Assembly: GCA_965215535.1 (NCBI GenBank)
Contig: OZ244063.1
Location: 124,001-188,000, forward strand
Origin: Bin94 sp965215535
GTDB taxonomy: Bacteria > Gemmatimonadota > Gemmatimonadetes > Longimicrobiales > Gaopeijiaceae
Reading direction: 5' to 3'
Length of the DNA: 64,000 nucleotides
Of this stretch, positions 6,743 through 15,286 are shown one piece after another (the stretch's first letter is position 1; every line of letters begins with the position of its first letter). The notes below the pieces were generated by a model. It was not told where the DNA came from, searched no databases, and saw only the letters and a program-made list of their open reading frames with translations. The position numbers were made by a program, and so were the translations under genes.

Positions 6743-8938
6743 ATGAGCCGCCGCCACTCCTCTCTCCTTCTCTTCGCGGGCGTTCTCTGGATTGCCGGTT
6801 GCGGAGGCGACGACGACAGCGCCGAACCGACCACTCCCCGCGAGCCCCCGCGCCCCGCCACCCTTTCGATCTCACCGGCGAACGCCACGCTGACCTGGAT
6901 CAACCACAGCGTGACCTTCAGCGCCACAGTGCGCGATCAGTACGGCGACCCGATCAGCGCCGAGGTTGCGTGGTCGGGGAGCGACGACGCCGTCTTTACG
7001 ATCGACGCCACCGGGCGGGCCACGGCGACGGGCAATGGCAACGGCGTGGTGCAGGCCACGGCGGGCACGCTGAGCGCGACGGCGACGGTGCGGGTGCAGC
7101 AGCGGGCGGCCGCGATTCGGGTTGTCTCGGGCGATGGCCAGGAGGCGCTGCGCGGAACCCTCTTGCCCGAGCCGGTGGTGGTGCGTCTGGAGGACCGCGG
7201 CGGATTCGGCGTGGCCGGGGTCGAGGTCGCCTTTGCGCCGGGCGCGGAGAGCGGCACGGTGAGCACGGCTGCGGCCACCAGCGACGCCGAGGGCCAGGCT
7301 GCGACCGAATGGACGCTGGGCAACAGATTCGGGAATCAGGAGCTGGCGATTACGGCGGGCACGGTGCGGGGGCGGGCCCATGCGCGCGCAACCTCGGACA
7401 CGCCGCTCCCCGATCTGGCGGTCGAGAGCCTTGTCCTGTCGCGCAGCGACCCCACCAGCCTGGAGAGCCTTGGCGTGACGGCGACGGTGGCGAACCGGGG
7501 CGACGCGGCCAGCCCGGACAGCTTTGCGGTGGCGCTGACGGTCGATGGCGCGCCGATCCGGATGCGCATGACCGCGCGCCTGGAGCCCGGCGGCGAAACC
7601 GCCCTTGCCTTCGAGGATGTGGGGCCGTTCGAGGCGGGATCGCGCCGCATTGAGGTTGTGGTCGACGCCGAGGGCACGATCGACGAGTGGGGAAGGGAGA
7701 ACAACCGCAAGGGCGAGGCGCTGACCGTGCTGCACCAGGAGGCGATTGCGGCGGGGCACCGGTCGCGGATCTCGGCGCGCGAGGGCGATGTTCTGCACTT
7801 CCGGCTCGATCTGGACAGCTCTTCGCGCGAGGCGCTGAACGTTGAGGTGGGGGCCGGGCAGGGCGACCCGGATCTCTTTGTGAACTATGGCTGGCGGCCG
7901 GATCATCATTACCGGTATCGCTGTGTGAGCGGCGAAGCTTCGGGGAATGAAGAGCTCTGTCAGATCAAGCCGGCGCGGTCGGGCAGCTATCATATTGCGG
8001 TTCATGCCTATACCACATTCGAGCCGGTAGATTTGCGGGTGACGGTGGGGGGCAGGACGGTTGAGGACTTTGACATCGATCTTGTCTTCCTGGAGCGTGG
8101 CACCACCGAGCAGAACAATGCGGTGCGCGTGGCGGCCGATACCTGGGAGTCGGTGATTCGGACCGGGCTGCCCGACTTCGACCTGTCGTCCGGTCCACTT
8201 GAGGCGGGCCAATGCGGAGAGAACTCGCCGGCGATCGACGATGTGGTGGATGATGTGAGGATGTTTGTCACGATCGATTCGATCGATGGGCCGGGGGGAA
8301 TTCTGGGTCGGGCGGCGCCCTGCGCCTGGCGGCGATCCTACTTTGTCTTCAGAAATGACACAACCGAAATTATCGGTGGCGCGATTGCGGGCATCATGGA
8401 GTTCGACGAGGCCGATCTGGCGCGCCTCGCTGCCCGGAATGTTCTCTCTGCCACCGTTGCCCACGAGATGGGCCATGTGCTTGGCTTTGGGACAATGTGG
8501 GACTTGCACGGTCTGCTTGAAGATCCCTCGGTGGGGGGAAACCCCAACGCCGACACGCACTTCAGCGGGCCTCTTGCGCGCGCCGCCTTCGGGGAGATCG
8601 GCGGAGGGCGGTATCGCGACGGCAGGATCGTTCCGGTTGAGAGCGGCGGAGTGCAGGGACAATCCGATTCGCACTGGCGCGAGTCGGTCTTCGAGAACGA
8701 GCTGATGACCCCATTTCTCTCGACGGGGCGCGAACCGCTCAGCCTGCTCACGATCGAATCGCTGGCCGACCTGGGGTATCATGTCGATCCCACGGCAGCC
8801 GACTTCTACCGGATTCCCGTCGCGACCGCCGCGCCCGACAGCGCCACCCTGATCGATCTGGGCAACGACATTCTGGATATCCCGATTGTGCTCTTCGATC
8901 AGAAGGGCAAGAGGGTGGGGGTGTATCGGCGGCGGTAG
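6743..8938 (+). CDS. Secreted leishmanolysin-like zinc metalloprotease with Ig-like, CARDB and pre-peptidase domains
   Basis: A 731-residue lipoprotein (VLWIAGCGGDDD, Cys at about residue 19). Domains in order: bacterial Ig-like Big-2 repeat (about 45-120, TLSISPANATLTWINHSVTF), a second Ig-like segment (about 125-215), a CARDB-type domain (about 230-325, PDLAVESLVLSR with DEWGRENNRKGE), a pre-peptidase C-terminal-like domain (about 340-430, DPDLFVNYG) and a metzincin catalytic domain (about 450-700). The zinc site HEMGHVLGFG starts at residue 574. A third ligand is probably the histidine of DSHWRE, and the Met-turn is NELMTP, as in peptidase family M8. The ATG at 6743 is chosen because it starts the lipoprotein signal. 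It probably acts on external protein. Confidence 0.85.
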   Translation: MSRRHSSLLLFAGVLWIAGCGGDDDSAEPTTPREPPRPATLSISPANATLTWINHSVTFSATVRDQYGDPISAEVAWSGSDDAVFTIDATGRATATGNGNGVVQATAGTLSATATVRVQQRAAAIRVVSGDGQEALRGTLLPEPVVVRLEDRGGFGVAGVEVAFAPGAESGTVSTAAATSDAEGQAATEWTLGNRFGNQELAITAGTVRGRAHARATSDTPLPDLAVESLVLSRSDPTSLESLGVTATVANRGDAASPDSFAVALTVDGAPIRMRMTARLEPGGETALAFEDVGPFEAGSRRIEVVVDAEGTIDEWGRENNRKGEALTVLHQEAIAAGHRSRISAREGDVLHFRLDLDSSSREALNVEVGAGQGDPDLFVNYGWRPDHHYRYRCVSGEASGNEELCQIKPARSGSYHIAVHAYTTFEPVDLRVTVGGRTVEDFDIDLVFLERGTTEQNNAVRVAADTWESVIRTGLPDFDLSSGPLEAGQCGENSPAIDDVVDDVRMFVTIDSIDGPGGILGRAAPCAWRRSYFVFRNDTTEIIGGAIAGIMEFDEADLARLAARNVLSATVAHEMGHVLGFGTMWDLHGLLEDPSVGGNPNADTHFSGPLARAAFGEIGGGRYRDGRIVPVESGGVQGQSDSHWRESVFENELMTPFLSTGREPLSLLTIESLADLGYHVDPTAADFYRIPVATAAPDSATLIDLGNDILDIPIVLFDQKGKRVGVYRRR

Positions 8939-9037
8939 CAGTGGATGATTGAGCGGTTGTGCATGGAAGCGGCGTAGCCCTGGCATGACTTGTGCAATTG
9001 GAGCGTGTACAGGGTGATGCGCGCGTGCCGAGGTTGA

Positions 9038-9085
9038 GTGAATTTCAGGGATTGTGAATTTCAGAAATTGTGATTTTCAGGGCAA
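9038..9085. repeat. Three tandem 16-bp repeats
   Basis: Copies start at 9038, 9054 and 9070, exactly 16 bp apart. The consensus is GTGAATTTCAGGGATT with a few mismatches in copies 2 and 3. Confidence 0.8.
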
Positions 9086-9131
9086 TTGATTGACATTTTA
9101 GCAAAATTGTTTATATTACGAAATAGCCAAT

Positions 9132-9149
9132 CCGATTAAACTGAATCGG
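9132..9149. repeat. Short inverted repeat
   Basis: CCGATT (9132-9137) and AATCGG (9144-9149) are exact reverse complements separated by 6 bases, just left of the 10-bp array. Confidence 0.6.
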
Positions 9150-9150
9150 T

Positions 9151-9230
9151 TATGCATAAATTATGAAATCATTGCATAATTATGCATGATTTTGCAAAAC
9201 GTTGCACGGTTTTGCACAATTTGCATGAAC
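9151..9230. repeat. Helically phased 10-bp TTGCA array
   Basis: TGCA occurs at 9153, 9173, 9183, 9193, 9203, 9213 and 9222, with a degenerate unit at 9163. Eight units fit a 10-bp consensus close to wTTGCAyrAt. The spacing of one helical turn puts every motif on one DNA face. Confidence 0.75.
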
Positions 9231-9236
9231 GATTCC

Positions 9237-9274
9237 TGTTGTGCAGCCATTGTCATTGTCCGCAGCGCACAACA
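9237..9274. repeat. Inverted repeat, possible bidirectional terminator or operator
   Basis: TGTTGTGC (9237-9244) is the exact reverse complement of GCACAACA (9267-9274), with a 22-base loop. It lies 30 bases from the end of the cytochrome gene. No T-run is seen. Confidence 0.4.
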
Positions 9275-9304
9275 TTTCGGGGTTCGGCTGTGGCCGCCCC
9301 GGGG

Positions 9305-9973
9305 TCAACCCTCCGGCCGCCAGATGATCCAGTAGTCGTCAAGCGCGTCGTCGTCGGAGGCCAACTCGGCAGAGCCGGCGGGCAATCCGTTGAGCTCAAG
9401 GATATAGGCGAGCGCGTCGGTGACCTGTGCGCGGCTCAGGGTGCCGGGATTGCCATGCGGCATCCGTTCGTAGATCCAGTACCAGAGCCGAAAGACCGAA
9501 GCCTCTTCCCAGCGCTCCAGGAAGGTCGGGTCGGTCCAGTCGGCGCTCTCGTGGCACTCGCTGCAGAGATCGTCGAAGAGCTGGGTGCCGCGCGTGGCCT
9601 GGGCCGCCGCATAGATGCCGTCCAGGGTGTTGGGCTCATCGCGCCGGGTGGTCGGGGCGGAGGAGGTGGTCGCAGGGGTGGTGGCGGGGGCTGGTGGGGC
9701 AGGGGTGGAGGCAGGAGTCTGGCAGGTGGTGAGCGCGAGGGCGAGGGCGGCCGGGAGCGCAAGGAGGCCGATCTGCCAATGACGGATCGCTACTGCGGGC
9801 CTGGCGACTTCCCGGGAAGACCGGGTGACCGTCGATGACTTCGGTCGCGCTTCGGGGTCCGGGTCCCGGAGTACGGGGACGCTGACAAATTTCTCCGGCC
9901 ATCCGTCCTTCGAAAGATCGGGAGCCGTGTCGGGATCGAACCCTTGGGCCGTAGAGCCGCCATGCTCGTTCAT
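9305..9973 (-). CDS. Membrane-anchored c-type cytochrome
   Basis: A 222-residue protein with one covalent heme site, CSECH at about residue 143, and a probable methionine axial ligand in ERMPHGNPGTLS (about 183). A single hydrophobic segment, IGLLALPAALALALTTCQT (about residues 70-90), anchors it; the cysteine there could also be lipidated. A Thr/Ala/Pro-rich linker follows. The C-terminal part is a class I-like cytochrome c domain, facing the periplasm. The ATG at 9973 has a good GGGGAAGG ribosome site, leaving about 68 hydrophilic residues before the membrane segment, which is unusual. No oxidase or reductase partner gene is adjacent. Confidence 0.8.
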   Translation of the reverse strand: MNEHGGSTAQGFDPDTAPDLSKDGWPEKFVSVPVLRDPDPEARPKSSTVTRSSREVARPAVAIRHWQIGLLALPAALALALTTCQTPASTPAPPAPATTPATTSSAPTTRRDEPNTLDGIYAAAQATRGTQLFDDLCSECHESADWTDPTFLERWEEASVFRLWYWIYERMPHGNPGTLSRAQVTDALAYILELNGLPAGSAELASDDDALDDYWIIWRPEG

Positions 9974-10251
9974 TGACCTTCCCCTGTGCAGATGATTCGG
10001 CAGCGATCTTCGGGGCCCGCCTTTGCCTCGCGCGAGGCTCCGATTCGGATCGCTGCATAGTGTGATTGCAGAAATCGGTTTGTCAAGGATGAAGCTGTCT
10101 CGGGTGTGAGTTCGGGTGTCAGTGGCATGGGCGCGAATCTCTTTCGGGATGTCGCGAAATCTAATGTGACCCGGGCACGCTGGCGAACTGCCACATCTCA
10201 CCATCTCCGCAGGACTTCCCTGCCACTCCTTCCTGCGATTTCATCCTCCAC

Positions 10252-10509
10252 ATGTCCTTGCCGGTGGCAGGCGCGTCGCGGGAGTTCTCCCGGGTAAACC
10301 CCTACGAGCCCGAACCGGGCACAGAGGGGAAGACCGTCTGGTTCGTGGCCAGTGCCCGAGAGGAAACGCTGCGTGCAACGATTGCGCTCGAATCCGACAG
10401 GACACTGCTCGGCGGCAATGCCGACATCGCCGTGTTGCTGCACCGCACGGAGCTGGGGGAAGAGAGCGTTGAGGTGTATGCGGTCGTGCCCGACACCGAA
10501 GGAGAGTGA
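10252..10509 (+). CDS. Small hypothetical protein
   Basis: An 85-residue acidic ORF with strongly GC-biased third codon positions, which supports coding. Its C-terminal half (TVWFVASAREETLRA, then NADIAVLLHRTELGEESVEVYAVV) looks like alternating beta strands. I do not recognise a family. It could equally be the tail of a truncated gene, because 10510 onward is poorly coding. No clear ribosome site precedes the ATG. Confidence 0.4.
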   Translation: MSLPVAGASREFSRVNPYEPEPGTEGKTVWFVASAREETLRATIALESDRTLLGGNADIAVLLHRTELGEESVEVYAVVPDTEGE

Positions 10510-10716
10510 CTCAACCGGTCGTTGTCCGGCTCATGTGCTCCAGAGCGCAACGGGGAAACGCCACGTTACTTATGAGTAGAGAGATGAAGGAGAATGATCG
10601 TGGCTCTCGCGGTACTAAACTTCCGATCGGCTTACCTTACTGCCTATTGGCCAACAAACTCCGTGCCTCCAGATCGAGATATCTGAAAGAATTGGCGTTG
10701 AGTCGGCGGGGATCCC

Positions 10717-10745
10717 TTGACAGCTTCCGGCGGCGGGCGTCTTAT
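10717..10745 (+). promoter_or_regulatory. Promoter-like TTGACA/TCTTAT pair
   Basis: TTGACA at 10717-10722, a 17-base spacer and TCTTAT at 10740-10745 (4 of 6 matches). No recognised gene follows for 310 bases, so it may be spurious or drive a long tRNA leader. Confidence 0.25.
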
Positions 10746-11033
10746 GGGTGAACACAGATCCAAACCGGAATCCGCTCGTCCCTACGGGATTCGGGTCGAC
10801 TCAATCCACGGAACGGAGCCCACTGTTCGCAATCGAGGAAGAGAGTGGACCAGAGGGAGACGACAACGATGTGTCGACGGATTGGTAGCATTCGACGCCC
10901 GAGGATGCGAGGGGGTTGGGCGGGCGCGGTGTCGAGACACAGAAGAACGAAACCGGTTTCTGGACCCCATATGGACCCCAAAGACGAATATCCGAGATCA
11001 GAAATACTTTTCAATATATGTTACAATATGTTG

Positions 11034-11039
11034 TATAAC
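11034..11039 (+). promoter_or_regulatory. Candidate -10 element for tRNA-Val
   Basis: TATAAC, 5 of 6 matches to the -10 consensus, sits 18 bases before the mature tRNA 5' end in an AT-rich segment. A matching -35 is not clear. Confidence 0.3.
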
Positions 11040-11057
11040 AAATAGTTACATGATTTT

Positions 11058-11132
11058 GGGCGCTTAGCTCAGTCGGTTCAGAGCGCCTGCCTTACAAGCA
11101 GGAGGTCGGCGGTTCGAATCCGTCAGCGCCCA
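11058..11132 (+). tRNA. tRNA-Val (anticodon TAC)
   Basis: The acceptor arm GGGCGCT (11058-11064) pairs with AGCGCCC (11125-11131), followed by discriminator A. The D-arm contains TAGCTCAGTCGGTT. The anticodon stem CCTGC/GCAGG encloses CTTACAA, giving anticodon TAC. The T-loop is GGTTCGAATCC. CCA is not encoded. Confidence 0.97.
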
Positions 11133-11219
11133 TTCCCAGCAATTCCGCCTTGTACAGGAACGGGAAACACCCTTGGCGTCGCACCTCCTGCGCGGGCCGA
11201 TCCTTCACCCCCTTACTAT

Positions 11220-12284
11220 TCACCCCCCACCGGGATTCCACATGCGCGCGCGCTCTGCAAAGATTGTGTTGTTGCGCCGCCACTCCGCATAGCCGATCCG
11301 TCGTGCATCGGTCAGCCAGTCGATTCTGCGGTCGATGCATTCGCGCAGAGCCGTTGCCTCGCGATCCAGAACGAATCCGCCCAGCTCGACCAGGGTGTCG
11401 AGAGCTGCAACCGCAAACGCGCCATTCGAGGCAAGGGCGGCGTCCTGATTGCCGATCTCGCCGCGTGCCACCGCATCGATGGACCCCGCCGCCAGCGCAT
11501 CCACCAGTTCGGTTTCGCCGCGTTCGCGCCCGAGATAGACGACCTGCGGCATCGATTCCAGGGGGGGAATGAGCCGCGTCCGCCCCGCCAGCGTCTCCGA
11601 GGGGGCAGAGGCGGTGATGACGAAGGCGTCCGAACCGTCGGCGACAAGGGTGCCGGTTGGCGTCTCGATGCGGGTTCCCTTGATCAGAATTCCGGTCTCG
11701 CTGGCAATGCCGGCAATCACCAGAAAGCGGGCCTCGCCGGTGGTCCCGGGCAGGGCGCCGACCCGAATGTCGCGGGTCAGGCGGTCGTACGACGAGAGTC
11801 GTTCGCGATCGGCCGCGCGCACAAGGAGCGACTGGCGAAAGGCGATATGGCCCGAGGTGAAGGTCACAACCGGCTCTCCAGCGGCATTGCGGGTACGCGA
11901 TTCCAGAATGGTAATGCCCCCGCCGGCGATATCCACATCGCTGCGGGCGGGCAGAAGCCAGATGTCGTCCCAGCGGGCGACCGGCGTGCGCTCAAAGGCG
12001 AGCCCCGATTCCTCCATGAGTGCCAGCGCGCTCAGCAGATCTGCCTCGTAGCCCCGGTGCAACTGGAAGGCGGGCGCCGCAGGATCGGGGTCGTCACTGT
12101 AGCTCACCGGCTCGAAGTAGGCGTAGAAGTGAACGTTCAGCGGCTCTCCGTCGGCGACGCAGGCTCCACGCGCGGGCGCAATGGGATCGTTGCAACCGGC
12201 CACAAGCGCGATCAGGGGGAAGAGCGCCGCAAGGATTCGTCTGCGCGGCGATTGTGATGTCTCCACCAGCGGGATGTTGGTCAT
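11220..12284 (-). CDS. Solute-binding lipoprotein (ABC amino-acid-type, SBP family 3)
   Basis: A 354-residue periplasmic binding protein. A lipobox ends in LIALVAGC (about residue 29). The family 3 pattern is visible: LNVHFYAYFEPVSY, FQLHRGYEADLLSALALM, WDDIWLLPARSDVDIAGGGITILESR, FTSGHIAFRQSLLVRA, and an interdomain segment around RVGALPGTTGEARFL. The start ATG at 12284 has AGGGA upstream and lies one base after the end of the crotonase gene, so it is the last gene of the acyl-CoA operon. No permease or ATPase is nearby, so it either serves a transporter elsewhere or works as a sensor subunit. The ligand is unknown. Confidence 0.8.
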   Translation of the reverse strand: MTNIPLVETSQSPRRRILAALFPLIALVAGCNDPIAPARGACVADGEPLNVHFYAYFEPVSYSDDPDPAAPAFQLHRGYEADLLSALALMEESGLAFERTPVARWDDIWLLPARSDVDIAGGGITILESRTRNAAGEPVVTFTSGHIAFRQSLLVRAADRERLSSYDRLTRDIRVGALPGTTGEARFLVIAGIASETGILIKGTRIETPTGTLVADGSDAFVITASAPSETLAGRTRLIPPLESMPQVVYLGRERGETELVDALAAGSIDAVARGEIGNQDAALASNGAFAVAALDTLVELGGFVLDREATALRECIDRRIDWLTDARRIGYAEWRRNNTIFAERARMWNPGGG

Positions 12285-12285
12285 G

Positions 12286-13059
12286 TTATCGTCCCTGGAA
12301 ACCCGGTTTTCGTTTCTCCATGAAGGCGCGCACGCCCTCGCGTCCATCTTCCGAGGCGAAGGCGGCCAGGAAGAGTTCCTTTTCAGCGGCCAGTCCCTCC
12401 GAGAGCGGTTTTTCGGCAGCCTCCCGCACTGCGGTCTTGACAAGTTGCAGCGCCAGCGGACTCCAGCGGCACATCTTCCGTGCCAGCGCGCGGGCCTCCC
12501 GCAGATGACCGCCCTCTTCCGTCAGGATTTCCACGAGGCCGATCCGATGCGCTTCGGAGGCGTCGATGAGTTCGCCGGACAGACCGATCCTCAGCGCCTG
12601 CCCGGGGCCCACCAGACGCGCCAGCCGCTGCGTTCCGCCGGCGCCCGGAATCAGTCCCAGGCGGATTTCGAACTGCCCGAAGCGCGCCCCCGGCCCGGCC
12701 ACGCGAATGTCGCAGGCAAGGGCGAGCTCATTGCCGCCCCCGATGCAGAGGCCGTGAATGGCGCAGATCACCGGTTTGGGGAAGTCGGCCAACGCATCGT
12801 AGACGCGGCGCTGACGATAGACTTCGCGCTGCTCGCTCGGGCTGCGTTCCGCGAATTCGCCGACATCGGCACCGGCCACGAAGGCCTTTCCGCCCAGGCC
12901 ATGCAGGATCGCGACGCGCACATCGGAGCGCGCGGCCAGGGCGTCGAAGGTCTCCATCAGCCCGCGACGAACCCCTTCATTCAGCGCATTGAGCTTGTCC
13001 TGACGGTCGATGGCGACCTCGGCAACCCCATCGGCAACGCTGAGACGCACGTGGGTCAT
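12286..13059 (-). CDS. Enoyl-CoA hydratase/isomerase (crotonase)
   Basis: A 257-residue crotonase-fold enzyme, probably hydrating trans-2-enoyl-CoA. The oxyanion-hole motifs are GGKAFVAGADVGEFAE (about residue 58) and IHGLCIGGGNELALACDIRVA (about 100-120). One catalytic glutamate candidate is in FGQFEIRLGLIPGAGGTQRLARLVG (about 132-156). The start is set at 13059, which overlaps the dehydrogenase stop as ATGA and has AAGGAG 8 bases upstream; the ATG at 13077 is less likely. Exact substrate is unclear; its operon neighbours suggest beta-oxidation or aromatic acyl-CoA breakdown. Confidence 0.88.
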   Translation of the reverse strand: MTHVRLSVADGVAEVAIDRQDKLNALNEGVRRGLMETFDALAARSDVRVAILHGLGGKAFVAGADVGEFAERSPSEQREVYRQRRVYDALADFPKPVICAIHGLCIGGGNELALACDIRVAGPGARFGQFEIRLGLIPGAGGTQRLARLVGPGQALRIGLSGELIDASEAHRIGLVEILTEEGGHLREARALARKMCRWSPLALQLVKTAVREAAEKPLSEGLAAEKELFLAAFASEDGREGVRAFMEKRKPGFQGR

Positions 13060-13949
13060 TCCTCTGTCTCCTTCCATCTGTAGAAGCCGTGGCCGGACTT
13101 TCGCCCCAGGTGACCCCGCGCGACCATCTCTTCCAGGAGGGCGGGGGGACGGAAGCTCTCGGAGTCCAGCTCGCTGTGCAGATAGCGCGCGATTCCCAGG
13201 CGAACGTCGAGCCCGACCAGATCGGTCAGGCGCAGCGGACCCATGGGATGACGATAGCCGAGCACCATGGCGCGGTCGATATCATGCGGGGTGGCAACGC
13301 CCGCCTCGACCATGCGAATCGCCTCCAGGCCCAGCGCAACGCCCAGCCGCGAAGAGGCAAAGCCGGGAGAATCGGTCACCACGATCGGCTCCTTGCCCAG
13401 TCCGCGCACGAAGCGGAGGGCGCGCTCCAGGGTGGCCGGGGCCGTATGCTCTCCCCGTACCACCTCGACCAGCGCCATGATATGGACGGGATTGAAGAAG
13501 TGAAGGCCGAGGACGCGCTCCTCCGCCCTCAGCCCGGCCGCCATGGCCGTCACCGACAGCGACGATGTATTTGTGGCCAGGATCGGCTCTTCCTCTTCGG
13601 TTGTCGCCTCTTCCACGGCGGCGAAGAGAGCGCGCTTGACCGGCATCGATTCGGGCACGGCCTCGATCACCAGATCCGCCCCCCGCACCGCCTCGTTCAG
13701 CGTTCGGACCACCTGTAGCCGCGCAAGGGTTTCGTCGCGCAGCGCTTCCGTCACCTTCCCGAGCTGCACGCCCTTTCCGAGCACGGCCTCGATCCGGGTG
13801 CAGGCGCGCGCGGGCTGGTCGGCGTCGGCGTCGAAGATGCGCGTTTCGTGCCCTGCCATGGCTGCCACCTGGGCGATCCCGGCCCCCATCGTTCCCGCAC
13901 CGATCACCGCGACGCGGCCGACTGCGTGCCTGGCGGTCTCTGTCGTCAT
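13056..13949 (-). CDS. 3-hydroxyacyl-CoA dehydrogenase (3-hydroxybutyryl-CoA type)
   Basis: A 297-residue NAD-dependent enzyme oxidising 3-hydroxyacyl-CoA to 3-ketoacyl-CoA. The Rossmann motif GAGTMGAGIAQVAAMAG is near residue 17. Downstream come LVIEAVPESMPVKRALF, ATNTSSLSVT, the catalytic histidine in LGLHFFNPVHIMALVEVV, and the C-terminal VTDSPGFASSRLG and HPMGPLRLTDLVGLDV. A much longer open frame runs upstream through the thiolase gene, but the ATG at 13949 (MTTETARH, GGAG 9 bases upstream) matches the family start. It overlaps the following crotonase gene by four bases. Confidence 0.92.
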   Translation of the reverse strand: MTTETARHAVGRVAVIGAGTMGAGIAQVAAMAGHETRIFDADADQPARACTRIEAVLGKGVQLGKVTEALRDETLARLQVVRTLNEAVRGADLVIEAVPESMPVKRALFAAVEEATTEEEEPILATNTSSLSVTAMAAGLRAEERVLGLHFFNPVHIMALVEVVRGEHTAPATLERALRFVRGLGKEPIVVTDSPGFASSRLGVALGLEAIRMVEAGVATPHDIDRAMVLGYRHPMGPLRLTDLVGLDVRLGIARYLHSELDSESFRPPALLEEMVARGHLGRKSGHGFYRWKETEE

Positions 13950-14074
13950 GGACAATCTCCGGAGAGTGGCGGGTGCGCCCCGCGCGTGACGAAGCGCAAT
14001 GCAGCCTGTGCCGGTCCGGCGCCGATGCGCCTGTGCGCGAATGTTGTGCGGTGCCTGTTCACGGGGCTGCCGGG

Positions 14075-15271
14075 CTAGCGCCGCTCCACAAGAGTCGCAA
14101 TGCCCTGTCCGACCCCGATGCACATCGTTGCCAGACCGGTTTCGGCTCCGCGCCGCGCCATCTCGTGCACAAGGGTGACCAGAATCCGGGCGCCCGAGCA
14201 CCCGACGGGGTGGCCGAGCGCGATGGCACCGCCATTCACATTGACCCGCCCGGGATCGAGGTCGAGTTCCTTGATGCAGGGAATCGCCTGTGCGGCGAAG
14301 GCCTCGTTCAGCTCGATCAGATCGAGATCGCGGCTCTCGGCGCCGATGCGCCTCAGACAGCGTCGGGTGGCCGGCACCGGACCCATTCCCATGCGGTGCG
14401 GCTCCAGCCCCGCCACCGCCGTACCCCGCACGATCGCCATCGGTTCGAGACCCAGCGCGCGCGCTCTCGCGGCCTCGATGATCAGAAGGGCGGCTGCCCC
14501 GTCGTTGAGGCCCGAGGCGTTGCCGGCGGTTACGGTGCCGTCCCGTGCAAAGGCGGGACGCAGCCGCGAGAGCGCCGCGACGGTGGTTTCCGGGCGCGGA
14601 TGCTCGTCGCGGGCAATCTTGAGGGGGTCGCCCCGGCGGCGCGGCACCCGGACCGGAACAATTTCGTCGTCGAAGCGTCCCTGGGCGATGGCGTCGCCGG
14701 CTCTTTGCTGGCTGGTGGCCGCGAAGCGGTCCTGAGCCTCGCGCGTGACCCCGTATTCGCGGGCCACGACCTCGGCCGTCTCGCCCAGGGCGATCGTCCA
14801 CTGCTCGGGGAGCGCGGGATTGGCGAAGCGCCAGCCGAGCACGGTGTCGGCCACCTCGGGTGCGCCGCGCGGGTAGCCGCGTTCGGGTTTGAGCATGACA
14901 AAGGGCGCACGGCTCATCGATTCGACCCCACCGGCAATGAAGGCGTCGCCCTCGTCCGCAACGATGGCCTGCACCGCGCTTGCGACCGCCTGCAGCCCCG
15001 ATCCGCAGAGTCGATTGACCGTCTGGCCGGGAACGGAAACCGGAAATCCGGCTGCCAGGAGCGCCATCCGCGCCACATTGCGATTGTCCTCGCCCGCCTG
15101 GTTGGTGCATCCGAGGATGACGTCGTCGATCTGTGCGACGGGAAAGTCTGTGCGCTCCACCAGAGCGCCAAGTGCGATCGCCGCCAGATCGTCGGGCCGC
15201 AGAGGGGCCAGGGCGCCGCCATGCCGTCCGATCGGGGTGCGCACAGCGCCGACGATCCACGCTTCTCGCAT
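14075..15271 (-). CDS. Thiolase (acetyl-CoA acyltransferase; 3-oxoadipyl-CoA thiolase-like)
   Basis: Cleaves 3-ketoacyl-CoA with CoA. The acyl-accepting cysteine is in VNRLCGSGLQAV (about residue 91). The histidine is in GHPVGCSGARILVTL and the second cysteine in TMCIGVGQG near the C-terminus. N-terminal VGAVRTPIGRHGG and GCTNQAGEDNRNVARMALL are close to the PcaF/PaaJ type, which suggests an oxoadipyl-CoA or related dicarboxyl substrate; that assignment is an inference. 398 residues, normal length. GGAGG lies 8 bases before the ATG. It starts 15 bases after the aldehyde dehydrogenase stop. Confidence 0.92.
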   Translation of the reverse strand: MREAWIVGAVRTPIGRHGGALAPLRPDDLAAIALGALVERTDFPVAQIDDVILGCTNQAGEDNRNVARMALLAAGFPVSVPGQTVNRLCGSGLQAVASAVQAIVADEGDAFIAGGVESMSRAPFVMLKPERGYPRGAPEVADTVLGWRFANPALPEQWTIALGETAEVVAREYGVTREAQDRFAATSQQRAGDAIAQGRFDDEIVPVRVPRRRGDPLKIARDEHPRPETTVAALSRLRPAFARDGTVTAGNASGLNDGAAALLIIEAARARALGLEPMAIVRGTAVAGLEPHRMGMGPVPATRRCLRRIGAESRDLDLIELNEAFAAQAIPCIKELDLDPGRVNVNGGAIALGHPVGCSGARILVTLVHEMARRGAETGLATMCIGVGQGIATLVERR

Positions 15272-15286
15272 CGGCCGACCTCCGGG

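Larger units (their letters stand above)
8939..9304. other. AT-rich gene-free region between convergent genes
   Basis: No credible ORF. Both flanking genes end here, so no promoter is expected, yet the middle is far more AT-rich than its surroundings and holds the repeats listed separately (9038-9085, 9132-9149, 9151-9230, 9237-9274). Confidence 0.8.
10510..11057. other. Gene-free stretch before tRNA-Val
   Basis: No ORF here reads like a protein. It holds one promoter-like pair at 10717-10745 and an AT-rich segment (about 10995-11055) just before the tRNA. Confidence 0.6.

Noticed and set aside
9038..9274. Replication origin with DnaA boxes
   Set aside because: I see no TTATNCACA-type boxes and no dnaA or dnaN nearby; AT-richness alone is not enough.
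10506..10751. 81-residue ORF after the small hypothetical gene
   Set aside because: No protein-like pattern or ribosome site, and codon use is poor.
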